Notes: a model not told the origin generated them from the sequence alone. Positions 19,401 through 28,736 are shown, counted from the first letter of the stretch. The stretch is DNA of 64,000 bases from Giardia muris (GCA_006247105.1 CM016926.1:1116001-1180000), one strand, 5' to 3'. A program made the numbers and translations.

Positions 19401-21167
19401 CAACGGATATTGAACGGCTTAGATATGGGGAAGCTTAGCATTGAGCAATTGGTGTCCTTGAATACGAAGAGAACTCTTCTTCTAGCTCGCTGTGCGATCC
19501 TGGAAGGCCGGCCAGCAGATGCGAAGACGTTGTTGCTACGAACCGAACTATTAACTCAAAAGGGGGCTGGGGAATTCAACCCATTGACGATCTTTACTGA
19601 ACTACAATATGGTCCCACGACAAAGATAGCATCATATTTCGACCTTCTTAATCCAGACCTTGACGCCACCACACCAGGACTTCTCTCAAACATCGCCCTC
19701 ATCGGTGCTGGAACTCATACGATCCCGGCTTGTATGCAGATCGATAACTTGCAGCTCCCACGCCTGGTTGTCATGCATGCCCTTCGTGGGGACTTCTGTA
19801 ATGTCCTCCCTACTGGTGCCTGGGGCCATTCAAGCATAGGTAGGTCGGGTTCGAGATCGTTGTACAGTGACAGACGTGCCTCTGAGGTCCTGATGGCTCC
19901 GATAGCCGCGGCCGCCACAAAACCATTGGAGGGCATCCCTAGTAACATGGAGGTTCGACCGGTCCTTATGGCGGACGTTAAGAACCTCACCTTCACCTCC
20001 ATCATTTTCAACTCTCGGGTGAGCTTAGACCTCCTTTTGCAAGCGTATCAGATGTACAAGTCGATCACGTCTCCGATGCTCTACTATGGAGGGGTTCTTG
20101 ACTGCCCTGCCATCACTGGATATTCCTTCTTCGCAGACTCGGCCATCTGTTTGACTTTACTACGACTTGCAGCGCGGCACATCCCAGTCCAGGACTGCAT
20201 CCCCTTCGTCGTTCCGTTTGAAAGTCCTGCAGAAGATGAGTTCATGGTCGCCTGTAAGGTGTTTGCGAGTATTAGACAATCATTAGCGGATTCTGGTAAC
20301 GATGGGTATGGTCAAGCCACAACCCAAGATACTCGGCCATCCTTAGCTTCATCATACACAGTCGATTACCTTGGTGGTACTCTCCCTCAAAGTAGCATTG
20401 AAATCGCACGTATTGCAGAGTCTGTGGGTGCCTTTCTTATCAAGAACCATGCCTCGGCCATCTCCACCCGATACTATTCTTCAGAATTACTTGGACACCA
20501 AGGGATATTGATGTTATATCTTGGAGATTCCAATGGTCTGCGGGTCGTTGCTAAGGCCGCCGAGCTCGATGCCCTGAGCTTCCCTGGCTGGTGCGGCCTT
20601 TCCCTAGGGCTTTGTTCAATGATCTCTGAGCAGCATAACGGAAGAGTTTATCGTTTCACATTAGATCAGGTGCGTTCGAAGATCGTCGAGGTCACTACGC
20701 GTATGTTGGCTGCCGCCAGCCAACAGAACATTGCACCGTTCACATATGCATACGTCGCAATAGCTCAAAGCTTGTTGGATACCACGGCCGAGGATACGAC
20801 CCTGTTGAGCCAATGTGCGATGAAGCTCCTCAATTCTGTTCGCCATGATATCCCGTTGATTCCACTATGCGAAAATATAGAAATGGTGACACGAGTCAGT
20901 TTTCAAGGGGGTGCTGCATTAACCAGTTCCTGGTTTGTCAATAGGCTTCGTGCACTTGCTCTTGTCAGTTGTGGCACGTTAGTGGATGTGGCGAATGCGT
21001 ACATGGACGCCTTGAAAGGAATTGGAGGACTTCTTCCTGGACGGTCAGTCCCTGAGATCGCGGAGCGTGTTCTTTTGATGGCAGAGACTTCGTACAGCTT
21101 TGAGGCGTGTAACATGATCCGTCAAGCCGAGGAGGTGATGAATAACGGCTTGACGCGTTTGAGATGA
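16461..21167 (+). CDS. CFAP70-like (TTC18) cilia- and flagella-associated protein, 1568 aa
   Basis: CFAP70 is an outer-dynein-arm-associated axonemal protein with N-terminal Ig/C2-like domains and C-terminal TPR helices. Here residues 1-160 form a beta-rich C2-like domain (opening FVSVQTHALEDVKG). Residues ~165-270 form a second beta domain containing a VFRNGYLEYTEN-type strand and a basic PRQRPIP segment, as in CFAP70. Further beta-rich sequence runs to about 550. From ~700 to the end the protein is helical with TPR-like pairs. A Lys/Pro-rich linker lies at ~385-415. Length exceeds human CFAP70 (~1100 aa). The assignment is from overall layout and several motifs. The start is the ATG at 16461, inside the end of the upstream gene. 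An AGTAAA follows the stop by 6 bases. Confidence 0.55.
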   Translation: MFVSVQTHALEDVKGADPTSQYTCAFYFREGIYLDSAPTVLFRPELEQFIPTTGSFGLHHPTPVEALACGYNERCYIILVAIQPPKKGKRPADDVSFPELVCLPLYGYVEVDFRDVLTSPETTRVERDDANEAVYALNNVSADVTFSAANISAKLSFSIEITLPAAEKHKLYPIRSSITGIIFAGDFSNVRHVNPATLPGYGWRLSIYLPGVTESPLIVFRNGYLEYTENSSAADGSPRQRPIPTTAAELAAMVHTGHYIIRFPERLLAYDAKSIERGLQTVDKLSGVGEKGAKSTLDIPGTLNTILATLTDTHHIGASLIVDKKAPAGKKPDTAASDTSATYGGPTFQTSLTALVDLLQMGYTNALQKYYQELAEKQEEEIMDPTKTPSGKAPPKGKSQHPSLDPKNQVKQVSFTTEAATDFLKLPLFIETRSNGNQIVFVSDSQAVYIRNSALSGMDSAIRAVLELDMLTENTPMNHLIQDPRYATPKSEQMYVMTVEDFTSEIFVDLRPHLVDFNGCNRAGGFHLDLSSQPFQYTEEALSLMSTQITTAEADIKGLGNGPLNKTDATLYQTKLAYNFGIMLHPIVTNVATVEGVLDLTALPLRHSEENILESIRSKIIPILPLLIQIENGRNVIGGTYAITTSTFIQRLLGDNVLPPAKEDCSDETLLLWEFSQTIKHLFLKSSPGSINSELVEVVEKYRSDYKKICNTLPSPTILHAQLSLAMKDGYQAAREQQKPPDELLEFGDALLLSKTKSEARRAVKLFGAALVRERAQLFQGECTLTLERAVEGLLRSFVFLRNSAGITRSLLRVFSIVHLRSPDKPVGQILLSRTVLLACSELMAANEDDYILLSFLYSAKELFTFDFNDCIQGQATDSDECSHSIPDSRMLLERILLKVICLQLYRSLNMLAEHSELQTLLIMKIREACTPDSPICLLNLPKDAHDPTSRSYASDDYIMASLRLSLCEYLIMHGSLVTPQRILNGLDMGKLSIEQLVSLNTKRTLLLARCAILEGRPADAKTLLLRTELLTQKGAGEFNPLTIFTELQYGPTTKIASYFDLLNPDLDATTPGLLSNIALIGAGTHTIPACMQIDNLQLPRLVVMHALRGDFCNVLPTGAWGHSSIGRSGSRSLYSDRRASEVLMAPIAAAATKPLEGIPSNMEVRPVLMADVKNLTFTSIIFNSRVSLDLLLQAYQMYKSITSPMLYYGGVLDCPAITGYSFFADSAICLTLLRLAARHIPVQDCIPFVVPFESPAEDEFMVACKVFASIRQSLADSGNDGYGQATTQDTRPSLASSYTVDYLGGTLPQSSIEIARIAESVGAFLIKNHASAISTRYYSSELLGHQGILMLYLGDSNGLRVVAKAAELDALSFPGWCGLSLGLCSMISEQHNGRVYRFTLDQVRSKIVEVTTRMLAAASQQNIAPFTYAYVAIAQSLLDTTAEDTTLLSQCAMKLLNSVRHDIPLIPLCENIEMVTRVSFQGGAALTSSWFVNRLRALALVSCGTLVDVANAYMDALKGIGGLLPGRSVPEIAERVLLMAETSYSFEACNMIRQAEEVMNNGLTRLR

Positions 21168-21173
21168 AAGGTG

Positions 21174-21179
21174 AGTAAA
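21174..21179 (+). terminator. putative poly(A) signal AGTAAA
   Basis: AGTAAA lies 6 bases after the TGA stop of the CFAP70-like gene and 22 bases before the next ATG. Confidence 0.5.
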
Positions 21180-21201
21180 AACCGTATTATTTGTATTTGA
21201 G

Positions 21202-23424
21202 ATGAATACGCGTGCGCTTCTCGACTACTCGTTGGCCGAGCCGCTCTACACGATCCCCGTGGGGAGCGTCGGGCCCGCCACATCGCTCATCGACGGGTCA
21301 GAGCTCACGTACGTGATGATTCCGTACCACAACATGGTTCCTAGAGATTACACTCAGATTTCGATCCTCCTCTCATACATTACCGACCTTCATCACCCGA
21401 ATATATGCGGGATACGTGAGGTCATCGCAGAAAGTAAGGAGAAGAGGCTTGTGGTTATTGCAGAGGATCAGCTAAATCGTTCTCTTGAAAGATTAGTAGC
21501 AGATGGGCGTTTCCTACACAACTTTAAGCCCTGGGAGGTCATTAGGATCATTAGTAGTCTCATCTCAGCCCTAGCCTATTTACATAGCCCCTTTACAGAG
21601 GGAGAAACCCTGATACATCAAGGGATAAGTTATCGATACGTGTATTGCGATAGAGATGGGTTCGTTAGAGTTTCGTTGATCCCATTACTCTGGTCTCTTG
21701 GAAGGTTTGAGGTACGTCACCAGGATGATAACCTTCGTTCTTTTTATTCTCCAGAAATCCTTACTAGAAAGCCCATCTCGACAACCACTGACATCTGGGC
21801 CGTAGGAATGCTGGCATATAGCCTATACACTGGGAAAGCCTTACGGAACAATGAGGATATCCTTTCTATCATTGATGACCCTTCCTTCCCCATGCTTGAT
21901 AAGAAGCAAAAACTTCATGTTTTACTTCGCTCCATGCTACTCAAAAACGACGTCGAAAGACCCTCGGCTGAGTGTATCCTTCGTGGCTCCGTCCTACATT
22001 CCTTGAATACTGAGCATGAAGCTGGTGTCTATCCTACGTTTAGGGACGATAACACTCTCCAGGTATGTGCTCACGTTGATGTCGATAGTAATCAGGTCCA
22101 TTCCACACAGTCCTTCCTTCAAAGCACTAAGGGGATAACCGCTCTTATGACTGCAATCATTCAGAACAATGAGGAAGAGTTCGATCGCCTCGTGACCAAG
22201 GAGGACCGACTCGTAGATGCAAAGGGACGTACGGCCTTGATGTATGCAGCAGTCCTTGAGCGTGAGTCTATGGTACGTCGCCTCCTTAAGACCGAGGCGC
22301 GCCATCGAGATCTCCTTGGGAATACCGCTCTCTATTATGCTGCACAGACTGGTAAGAAAAAGATTGTCTCGGCTCTTCTTTCTTCCGAAAAAGGAATCAG
22401 ACTCCGTGACGGCAACTCTGCATACTATTGTTTGGTGAAGGAGAAGGCGTTTGCCGCGGCAGATCTCCTAATGGGCGCCGAATCCTCTCTCTTGAATGAG
22501 TTCGGTCTAACTTCTCTTATGATTTCGGCTAAAGATGGTGATACACAGGCGATCTCATTTGCATTGAAGCGCGAAGGTGGGAAACAAGATGTCTCTGGAC
22601 GAACTGCGCTGATGTACGCAATAAGCGGAAGACACAACTCAGCCATTGATCTTCTTCTTGCTAGGGAGAAGAAGATCTTTACACCAACAGGAGTCACACC
22701 AATGATGGTTGCAGCTGAGGCCGGGTGTAGATATGCTATTGATCTTCTCATTGATAAGCAATTAAAGCTAACAGACAAGCTGGGGATGACGGCCCTGATG
22801 TATGGCGCCTTTGCAGGCTCGACATTGATAATTCAAGCACTCTCAGATGAACTACTGATGCAAGACAAGGATGGGCGCACGGCTCTCATGTATGCTGCGA
22901 TGGGAGACCATCCTGATACAGTCCTAGGACTCCTGGAAGCCGAACGGAATCGACGTGACAAACGCGGTTGGACCGCGCTCATGTATGCCATTGAAGCCGC
23001 CTCTCTCGACGCGGCTCGAGAGCTTCTCTTTGCAGAGGCCAAGTCCATCAGTAATGACGACATGACCGCCCTCATGCTTGCGGTAGAAGTCAATAACATT
23101 GAGGCGGTTAGCCTTCTACTTGACACGGAGGCGGGAATCTTGACGAACCGTGGCTCGGCGTTGATGCTAGCCGCAGAAAAGGACAATGTCCAAGCCATAG
23201 AGCTCTTAGTCCGATACGAAAAGAAGCTCCAACGGAAGGATGGGCGTTGCGCGTGTATGCTCGCATTGGAAAGAGATAACATTGATGCAGTCTCGGTGTT
23301 GATCAAGTATGAGGCGGACGTCCACGATTGCGACGGACGAGGCCTAGAGGCGTATGCAATATCGCCGGTTGCGGCGGACATCGTCGCATTGCACTGCAAG
23401 ATGAATGTTTACAATGGGCAATAA
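21202..23424 (+). CDS. NEK-like pseudokinase fused to ankyrin repeats, 740 aa
   Basis: Residues ~10-270 have a protein-kinase fold pattern: the helix region with LSYITDLHHPNICGIREVI (~57-75), AYLHSP (~125-130), SPEIL (~183-187, APE position), DIWAVGMLAYSLYTGK (~197-212) and ERPSAECIL (~252-260). Catalytic residues are gone. There is no glycine loop or VAIK lysine, the HRD loop reads HQGISYRYV (residues 139-147), and the DFG site reads VSLIPL. Residues ~300-720 are about a dozen ankyrin repeats (TALMYAA type). Giardia has a greatly expanded NEK-ankyrin family in which most members are predicted inactive, and this gene fits that group. It likely acts as a scaffold, perhaps on the cytoskeleton. 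An AT-rich stretch precedes the ATG. Confidence 0.85.
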   Translation: MNTRALLDYSLAEPLYTIPVGSVGPATSLIDGSELTYVMIPYHNMVPRDYTQISILLSYITDLHHPNICGIREVIAESKEKRLVVIAEDQLNRSLERLVADGRFLHNFKPWEVIRIISSLISALAYLHSPFTEGETLIHQGISYRYVYCDRDGFVRVSLIPLLWSLGRFEVRHQDDNLRSFYSPEILTRKPISTTTDIWAVGMLAYSLYTGKALRNNEDILSIIDDPSFPMLDKKQKLHVLLRSMLLKNDVERPSAECILRGSVLHSLNTEHEAGVYPTFRDDNTLQVCAHVDVDSNQVHSTQSFLQSTKGITALMTAIIQNNEEEFDRLVTKEDRLVDAKGRTALMYAAVLERESMVRRLLKTEARHRDLLGNTALYYAAQTGKKKIVSALLSSEKGIRLRDGNSAYYCLVKEKAFAAADLLMGAESSLLNEFGLTSLMISAKDGDTQAISFALKREGGKQDVSGRTALMYAISGRHNSAIDLLLAREKKIFTPTGVTPMMVAAEAGCRYAIDLLIDKQLKLTDKLGMTALMYGAFAGSTLIIQALSDELLMQDKDGRTALMYAAMGDHPDTVLGLLEAERNRRDKRGWTALMYAIEAASLDAARELLFAEAKSISNDDMTALMLAVEVNNIEAVSLLLDTEAGILTNRGSALMLAAEKDNVQAIELLVRYEKKLQRKDGRCACMLALERDNIDAVSVLIKYEADVHDCDGRGLEAYAISPVAADIVALHCKMNVYNGQ

Positions 23425-23442
23425 GGCATAGCATGAGGGAGC

Positions 23443-26400
23443 TTATACCTTGTGCTTTCGTAGTTTCTTATCCTCAAGCTGCTGACGTATGATACGCTTC
23501 CGTGCACGGACGTCCTTTGAAAGGAGTCTTAGGTATGCACTATGCTCGTCCTCCTTTGCCTTCCGCTTTTTCTCCTCCTCTCGTGCTTGTTCCTCAGCAA
23601 GTCTCTGTTGTTCCCCACGGATTAAGGTGAGGTCTTTGATGATTTCATCACGAGCGTGTTCCCTTTTATCTGGGATCGTGAGACTCCTTAAGTAAGGGTC
23701 TTTAATTTTCTCGGGTTCCTGACGAGCGACCATGATTTCGTGTTGGTGTTTGAACGGAAGAGAACGCAATAGGTTCCTAGGTAAGGACTGGTAGATCTCC
23801 TTCTCATGTTCCGAAGCGATGAATGGGGCTACCTTCCGAGGGGTCTTCTGAGTATATATCGAGTCCGGATTGATTGGGATCGGGATGTTATTCGCATGTC
23901 TAAGCTCCGCTATTGTGCGGAGACGTGGGCCTGTCTGACCAGACCCATAATAGTGGTCAAGAAACTCGTTGCAAAACTTGATAATCTTGATGGGGACATA
24001 CATACGCATGAAGACGATGTCTGTCGTCGCAATTCGATCCTCGAACTTGGCTCGGACGTTGCCCTCGGGCACCCGTTCCGCCTTCTTGATAATTCCCCGG
24101 ATCCCGCTAACAGTCTTGAGCCCCGCGCCAATGAACGCGGTGGCCTCAAGTCTGGATGAGAACATACCCGTAATGAAGGCCGTACCTTTGAGGATACGTG
24201 CCGGGCGTCCAATAAGCTTGAGCTTCTTGTATACCTTATGCTCCGAAGAGGTATTAATCACGATCCCCGTTGCGCTGATTCGAAAGCTTTTCTGCGTCTC
24301 TTCAAAAGTGTCAAACATCGCAACTCCGGTTCCAGCAGGAACGACAGGACCCCAGAAAGTACAATAGCAATACATATTCTCGGGAGTGTACTTGAGCATG
24401 CGGTATCGCCCGCTCTCTAGTGCCTCTCCGGAATTAATAGATTGGACCGAGCCTTGCTGCTCCATGGCGAAATAGGCGATCGTCTGGAAGCGTCTCCAGC
24501 CGCATGTGACGAAGACCGGGTTTCCCGTCTTCAAAATCTTTGCATGCCAACGATGCTTCTTGATCTTGGCTGTTATGTACGCGTACTGCTGCTCTCCCGG
24601 GAGCGTCACTCCCAACACGATCGGGTTGATGGTCTTATATCCACTAGTGAACTCGTCGTCCAGGTCCTTGGCGACCACGCGAACGTACGTCCCTGGTGCG
24701 AAACGATACTCGTCGTCGAAGTTCTGGAGTTCGCGGTTACGCCTCTCCTCGGCCTCCAATGCCTCCTTCTTCTTCTCAAGATAGCTATTATCAGGAGCAA
24801 GGTCCTGAACGATCCGATCGACTTCGGCAGTGGCGGTCTCTTCCTTGTTAGTGGGTGCTTGCGGCTCCTTCTCTCCTGGTTCATAGCCGATTTCTAAGAC
24901 TCCATCATCAGCCACTTGTAAGCCTTCTGAAGCGGTAATAGGCTTTCCCACAAACTCCTGACCCTTAAGGACGTCATCAAGGACGTTAGCAAGGCTCCAG
25001 TCTCCGGTAACAAAGCTGTTCTTTATGCGGCGCATATCAAGGTCGCGAACAATGAGTCCGGACACTCGCATCTCATGTGAGAGCAGAAGTGGGCAATCCC
25101 TCTCGTAAGTTGTCGTCTCAGGAATGACGTTCGAGACGTCACGTAATCCCTCATACCCCTTGAGAGGGATTCCTGCCAAACGGCTTTCATTTGTCAGGAA
25201 GATGGAATACACATCAAGTTCTGCTTCCTGGTCATCTCCATATGTATCCTCACCCTCATCAAACAAGGACCTGAGCTGTGCCCGGGTTCGAAGAGCCCTG
25301 GAGCCGGTTGGGAGCACTGCCTTTCGAGTTGTTTGTGCGATGGCATTGAGACGATTTAAATTATATACCATGTCCATGAGATCTCTACCCGCGCCCTCGG
25401 AGGTTACAAGCTTAACTGACTTGTAAAGGAGGGAATCAGTAGAATGATATGCATCATGACTCCAAATGGACTCGGTCTTCTCAGATTCTATCTCTTCCTG
25501 TTCCCTATCTTCTTCCTCATCTTCCTTGAGAACCGTCTCATCTCTCTCTTCTTCGTCGTGATCTTCTAATGAGTAATCCTCCTGTCTTCCGTGCAATTCT
25601 ACCTTAACGCGATCTAAGTCGACATCTTCGCGGCCTTCGCTAGACTCTTCGAGCTGGCCATCTACCAGTTCCTGTTCCATTGCCCGCTCCTCTGTGTTTC
25701 CCTCGTTTTGATGAGGGATGAAAGGATTCTCATCAATAGAATCTTCGGATGGAGCACTAGAAGGAACGGAGATGGAACCAAGAGACTCTTCAGCATCATC
25801 AAGTAGCTGGATACCAGGCTCGGGGACTGCTGCAACATCTAGCTCTGCAAGCTCCTGAAGCATTTGGAGACCACGAGGAAGATCCTCGGTCGTCTTCAAG
25901 CTAGGCTTTGTGCTGGCCTCTGTGTTGTGCACGTTGAACCAAAGTCCATCTTTGTCGTAAAAAATATCTCCGTCGTTGCAAAAGGGAGCGTATATGCTCC
26001 TGACACGCGAGCCAAGCCGGCGCTGGCTAATTTGATTCGACTCGCGTTTCTTCATTTGTTCCACACACTCGCATGGATCAGGTAGCTTTGTGATCGATTC
26101 GATGCTGAGTGTCCCACCGCCTGGCATGTAGAACATCTGCTTTGCGTCGAGGTAAGTTCCGCGCACGTATCCGAAGAAGGCGATCGTGTGTTTAACTAGC
26201 TTATTCAGCTCCTTGTCTGCGGAAAGAAGCCCTGGGTCTGTCAGGTCCTCAATACGATCGACAAGGATCCCACCATGCGAGTCGCGCCACCGAAGCCCTA
26301 GCTTATGCTCCTGTTGAGCAATGATGCGGATGAGGAGCTGAGCATCGTTCTTCAGATACGCCTTGTTATAGTGGAGTCCCTTCATATAGAAGACGCGAGA

Positions 26401-27063
26401 CCCGGGCTCCAATTCCTTCCAGATGCGCTCCCGAAGCCGGGTCTTAGTCTGGTTCAGGACATTGACGTTCTTAATGAGATCGAGGTGTGTGAAGACCGTA
26501 TAAACGCGAGGAAAGCCAGTCGACTGGAGAACGTTCAAGTATTCATAATGGGGTGCCTCGAGCCCTTTCGTGGCGTCCACGACAATAAGGACCAGCGTCG
26601 CCATCTTAGCAGCATCTATAACGGCCGGAAGATTTGAAGGGACGTCAAAGAGAGTCAGACGCTTCGTCTTCGAGGCGACGAGCGTGATTGGACCAGCAAC
26701 GGTGGTCAGAGTGGTCCCCACAATGCACCTAACCAGGGTCTTGACGAGCGTTGTCTTTCCAACCCCCGAAGCTCCAATAATCGCGATTGAGTCGGGCGGA
26801 GGATAGTCTCCAAATTGATGCTTGTACGGGAGCTTAGCCGCCTTCTGCGCGGTGTTCGCCTCCACCTGGAGGATCCGACGCGCCCGGACAACGGAGTTGA
26901 CTGCGAAGGCCTTGGACGGGTGCTTGGGTCGGTGACCCTCAGAGATCGTCTGGCGAGCGTTCTCTTGCCGCTTTAACTTGTTCTTGCGTCCACGGATGTC
27001 GCTCGCAGCCCGATGCGCCTTGTTCTGTTGCTCGTCCGTCACCTTGCGCTCAGTTCCGAGCAT
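23443..27063 (-). CDS. BMS1: BMS1 ribosome-biogenesis GTPase, 1206 aa
   Basis: BMS1 is a nucleolar GTPase of the small-subunit processome needed for 40S assembly with RCL1. Visible features are the N-terminal KHPSKAFAVNSVVRARR segment typical of BMS1, a P-loop GASGVGKT at about residues 97-104, the DVP switch-II site in LTLFDVPSN, and an acidic central region (~430-550). The C-terminal half has the BMS1/TSR1 conserved block (GTYVRVVAKDL, YAYITAKIKKHRWHAKILKTGNPVFVTCGWRRFQT-type strand cluster) and a Lys/Arg-rich helical tail. The frame extends upstream only to a GTG at 27084, inside the neighbour's stop; I therefore place the start at the ATG at 27063, 20 bases after that stop. A processome-component gene lies directly upstream. 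Confidence 0.92.
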   Translation of the reverse strand: MLGTERKVTDEQQNKAHRAASDIRGRKNKLKRQENARQTISEGHRPKHPSKAFAVNSVVRARRILQVEANTAQKAAKLPYKHQFGDYPPPDSIAIIGASGVGKTTLVKTLVRCIVGTTLTTVAGPITLVASKTKRLTLFDVPSNLPAVIDAAKMATLVLIVVDATKGLEAPHYEYLNVLQSTGFPRVYTVFTHLDLIKNVNVLNQTKTRLRERIWKELEPGSRVFYMKGLHYNKAYLKNDAQLLIRIIAQQEHKLGLRWRDSHGGILVDRIEDLTDPGLLSADKELNKLVKHTIAFFGYVRGTYLDAKQMFYMPGGGTLSIESITKLPDPCECVEQMKKRESNQISQRRLGSRVRSIYAPFCNDGDIFYDKDGLWFNVHNTEASTKPSLKTTEDLPRGLQMLQELAELDVAAVPEPGIQLLDDAEESLGSISVPSSAPSEDSIDENPFIPHQNEGNTEERAMEQELVDGQLEESSEGREDVDLDRVKVELHGRQEDYSLEDHDEEERDETVLKEDEEEDREQEEIESEKTESIWSHDAYHSTDSLLYKSVKLVTSEGAGRDLMDMVYNLNRLNAIAQTTRKAVLPTGSRALRTRAQLRSLFDEGEDTYGDDQEAELDVYSIFLTNESRLAGIPLKGYEGLRDVSNVIPETTTYERDCPLLLSHEMRVSGLIVRDLDMRRIKNSFVTGDWSLANVLDDVLKGQEFVGKPITASEGLQVADDGVLEIGYEPGEKEPQAPTNKEETATAEVDRIVQDLAPDNSYLEKKKEALEAEERRNRELQNFDDEYRFAPGTYVRVVAKDLDDEFTSGYKTINPIVLGVTLPGEQQYAYITAKIKKHRWHAKILKTGNPVFVTCGWRRFQTIAYFAMEQQGSVQSINSGEALESGRYRMLKYTPENMYCYCTFWGPVVPAGTGVAMFDTFEETQKSFRISATGIVINTSSEHKVYKKLKLIGRPARILKGTAFITGMFSSRLEATAFIGAGLKTVSGIRGIIKKAERVPEGNVRAKFEDRIATTDIVFMRMYVPIKIIKFCNEFLDHYYGSGQTGPRLRTIAELRHANNIPIPINPDSIYTQKTPRKVAPFIASEHEKEIYQSLPRNLLRSLPFKHQHEIMVARQEPEKIKDPYLRSLTIPDKREHARDEIIKDLTLIRGEQQRLAEEQAREEEKKRKAKEDEHSAYLRLLSKDVRARKRIIRQQLEDKKLRKHKV

Positions 27064-27079
27064 ATCCTTTTTCCCTCGA

Positions 27080-27085
27080 TTCACT
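27080..27085 (-). terminator. putative poly(A) signal overlapping stop
   Basis: On the minus strand AGTGAA overlaps the TAG stop (27084-27086) of the UTP5-like gene, 16 bases ahead of the BMS1 ATG. Confidence 0.45.
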
Positions 27086-28736
27086 AGATCAGTTTCTCGG
27101 CATACGAGAGGGCCATCCGGAGGTCCTTCTGGTACGAGATCCGCGTCCCAAAGAGGGAAATGAAGCTCCTCGAGATGGCGGGGTATCTGGGGTTGGAGGT
27201 GTCACAGCGCCCCCGAAGCGCACGTAGCCAACGGACAACGGCCTCCATCTGTTCGCGGTGATAGGCCTTCGTCGCGTACGAGAGTAGGGCATCCAGGACG
27301 ACGTAGACGCTATCCTCCGAGAAAAGCTTGACGGTCGTTTGAATTGCCCACTCGGTGGTATGGATAAGGACATCGTTCAATGCGGTGAAATCCCGCTGCT
27401 GGATGATCTGCTCGATCGGTGGGAGGTCTTCTTCATTCATCTCATCTCCAACCTTCTTGAAACCTTTTGGCTCTCCTACACCGCTCTCCGCAACAGCAAG
27501 GTCCCGTATCTCATCGGTATATGCAGGAATCGCCGTCTGGATGGCGTTATCGAGCTTATTGAACCGAGTGAATTGTTGGAAACGTGTGTCGTTGGTCCGA
27601 CTCGCGTCACCTACCTTTCCACGGTCGATGAACTCCTTTACGACGCGTGGAAGGGTCATGGTGACTGTATTCCCAGTGCTTTCAGAGGGAATCTTGAGGA
27701 ACGAGTCCTTTTTGAAGTGCTCGAAGACCGGAGAATCATTATCCACCACGATGGAGACTACAGATGGCAAAGTAATGGTTCCACAGATGGCAAAGATCAC
27801 TATCTTTGTCGCGGTAACGGATAGAGTGCCTCCAATGATGTCGGGGGTTTCTCCGATCGAACGGCCGGCTTCGATCAATGGTGCGCTCGTATGTGGCCGG
27901 AACTTATTGGAACTGAGCTCCTCAAGCTTTGGGATGGATGTGACGAAGAGTTTCAAGGAGCGTGGAGAGGTAGTGACGATCGCGTACCTCCGATTCTGTA
28001 ACGGCTTGATCATGATGGAGAGCAAGTCCTCGGTTAGAAGAAGGCGGGCAAAACGACGTAGCTTCCCGATCTGACTATTATACGTGTATGCGTGGACGAA
28101 GGCACTATCGGCAAGGGTAAAGAAGACACAGTTATCGGAGGAGGAGAAGGCTGTGACGTGGGAGGCCAAGGGGATGATATCCTTAATCTCCAACGTCTCG
28201 GCTAGGGCAATCAGGAAACGGTCATAGACGACGATGAGAATGCCGTTCTGTAGGACCCCAAGGTATGCCTTAACGTCCGAGAGGTCTGTGGGGATGGAGA
28301 TGTCACGGTATGTCCCTGTGATATTACACTTATTCAGTAATTGAGGAGAGTCTGACCAGACTGCACGGTATACATTTCCCCGACCATCAACGCTATAGAC
28401 GGCCTGTAGGTTTGGCGTCGCTGTGATGGCGAGAACGGGGGCGGGGTGTGCATATAACATATCAAAGCTGGAGCGTTCCCCATAGAACGCATATAAGTCT
28501 CCAGCCATTGCACCGAGAAGGATAGCGGGAGCCTCCGATTCCGTATTACTAGGTCCGCGACTCTTCTTCGCGGGGGTAACGGCCGTATCGACATAAAATG
28601 CCGTCATTCGTCGCTGCGTAAGACGAGGGTCTGCAACATCTCGTAACCAGAGTCCGGACGTCGCATCCCAGAGGCGAACGACGCCTGTCTGTTGATATGT
28701 CCCAAAGACCCCTGCACGACGGTCGAGAGTGAGCAT
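27084..28736 (-). CDS. WD-repeat protein with Utp12-type C-terminus (UTP5/WDR43-like), 550 aa
   Basis: The N-terminal ~320 residues are a diverged WD propeller, beginning with a blade that contains QTGVVRLWDATSGLWLRDV (residues ~16-34). The C-terminal ~110 residues (with VVLDALLSYATKAY, AVVRWLRALRG and RISYQKDLRMALSYAEKL) match the layout of the Utp12 domain found in UTP5/WDR43, UTP4, UTP12, UTP13 and PWP2. The single short propeller and size favour UTP5/WDR43, a t-UTP subunit that recruits to pre-rRNA. The gene directly precedes BMS1, another processome factor, on the same strand. Other Utp12-domain proteins cannot be excluded. Confidence 0.6.
   Translation of the reverse strand: MLTLDRRAGVFGTYQQTGVVRLWDATSGLWLRDVADPRLTQRRMTAFYVDTAVTPAKKSRGPSNTESEAPAILLGAMAGDLYAFYGERSSFDMLYAHPAPVLAITATPNLQAVYSVDGRGNVYRAVWSDSPQLLNKCNITGTYRDISIPTDLSDVKAYLGVLQNGILIVVYDRFLIALAETLEIKDIIPLASHVTAFSSSDNCVFFTLADSAFVHAYTYNSQIGKLRRFARLLLTEDLLSIMIKPLQNRRYAIVTTSPRSLKLFVTSIPKLEELSSNKFRPHTSAPLIEAGRSIGETPDIIGGTLSVTATKIVIFAICGTITLPSVVSIVVDNDSPVFEHFKKDSFLKIPSESTGNTVTMTLPRVVKEFIDRGKVGDASRTNDTRFQQFTRFNKLDNAIQTAIPAYTDEIRDLAVAESGVGEPKGFKKVGDEMNEEDLPPIEQIIQQRDFTALNDVLIHTTEWAIQTTVKLFSEDSVYVVLDALLSYATKAYHREQMEAVVRWLRALRGRCDTSNPRYPAISRSFISLFGTRISYQKDLRMALSYAEKLI

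Noticed and set aside
24606..24884. Arg-rich antisense frames in BMS1 and similar long shadow frames elsewhere
   Set aside because: They lie within confidently assigned genes, have biased composition and show no recognisable domains.
27064..27084. BMS1 starting at GTG 27084
   Set aside because: Eukaryotic nuclear genes start at ATG; the ATG at 27063 keeps the conserved N-terminus and avoids overlapping the neighbour's stop.
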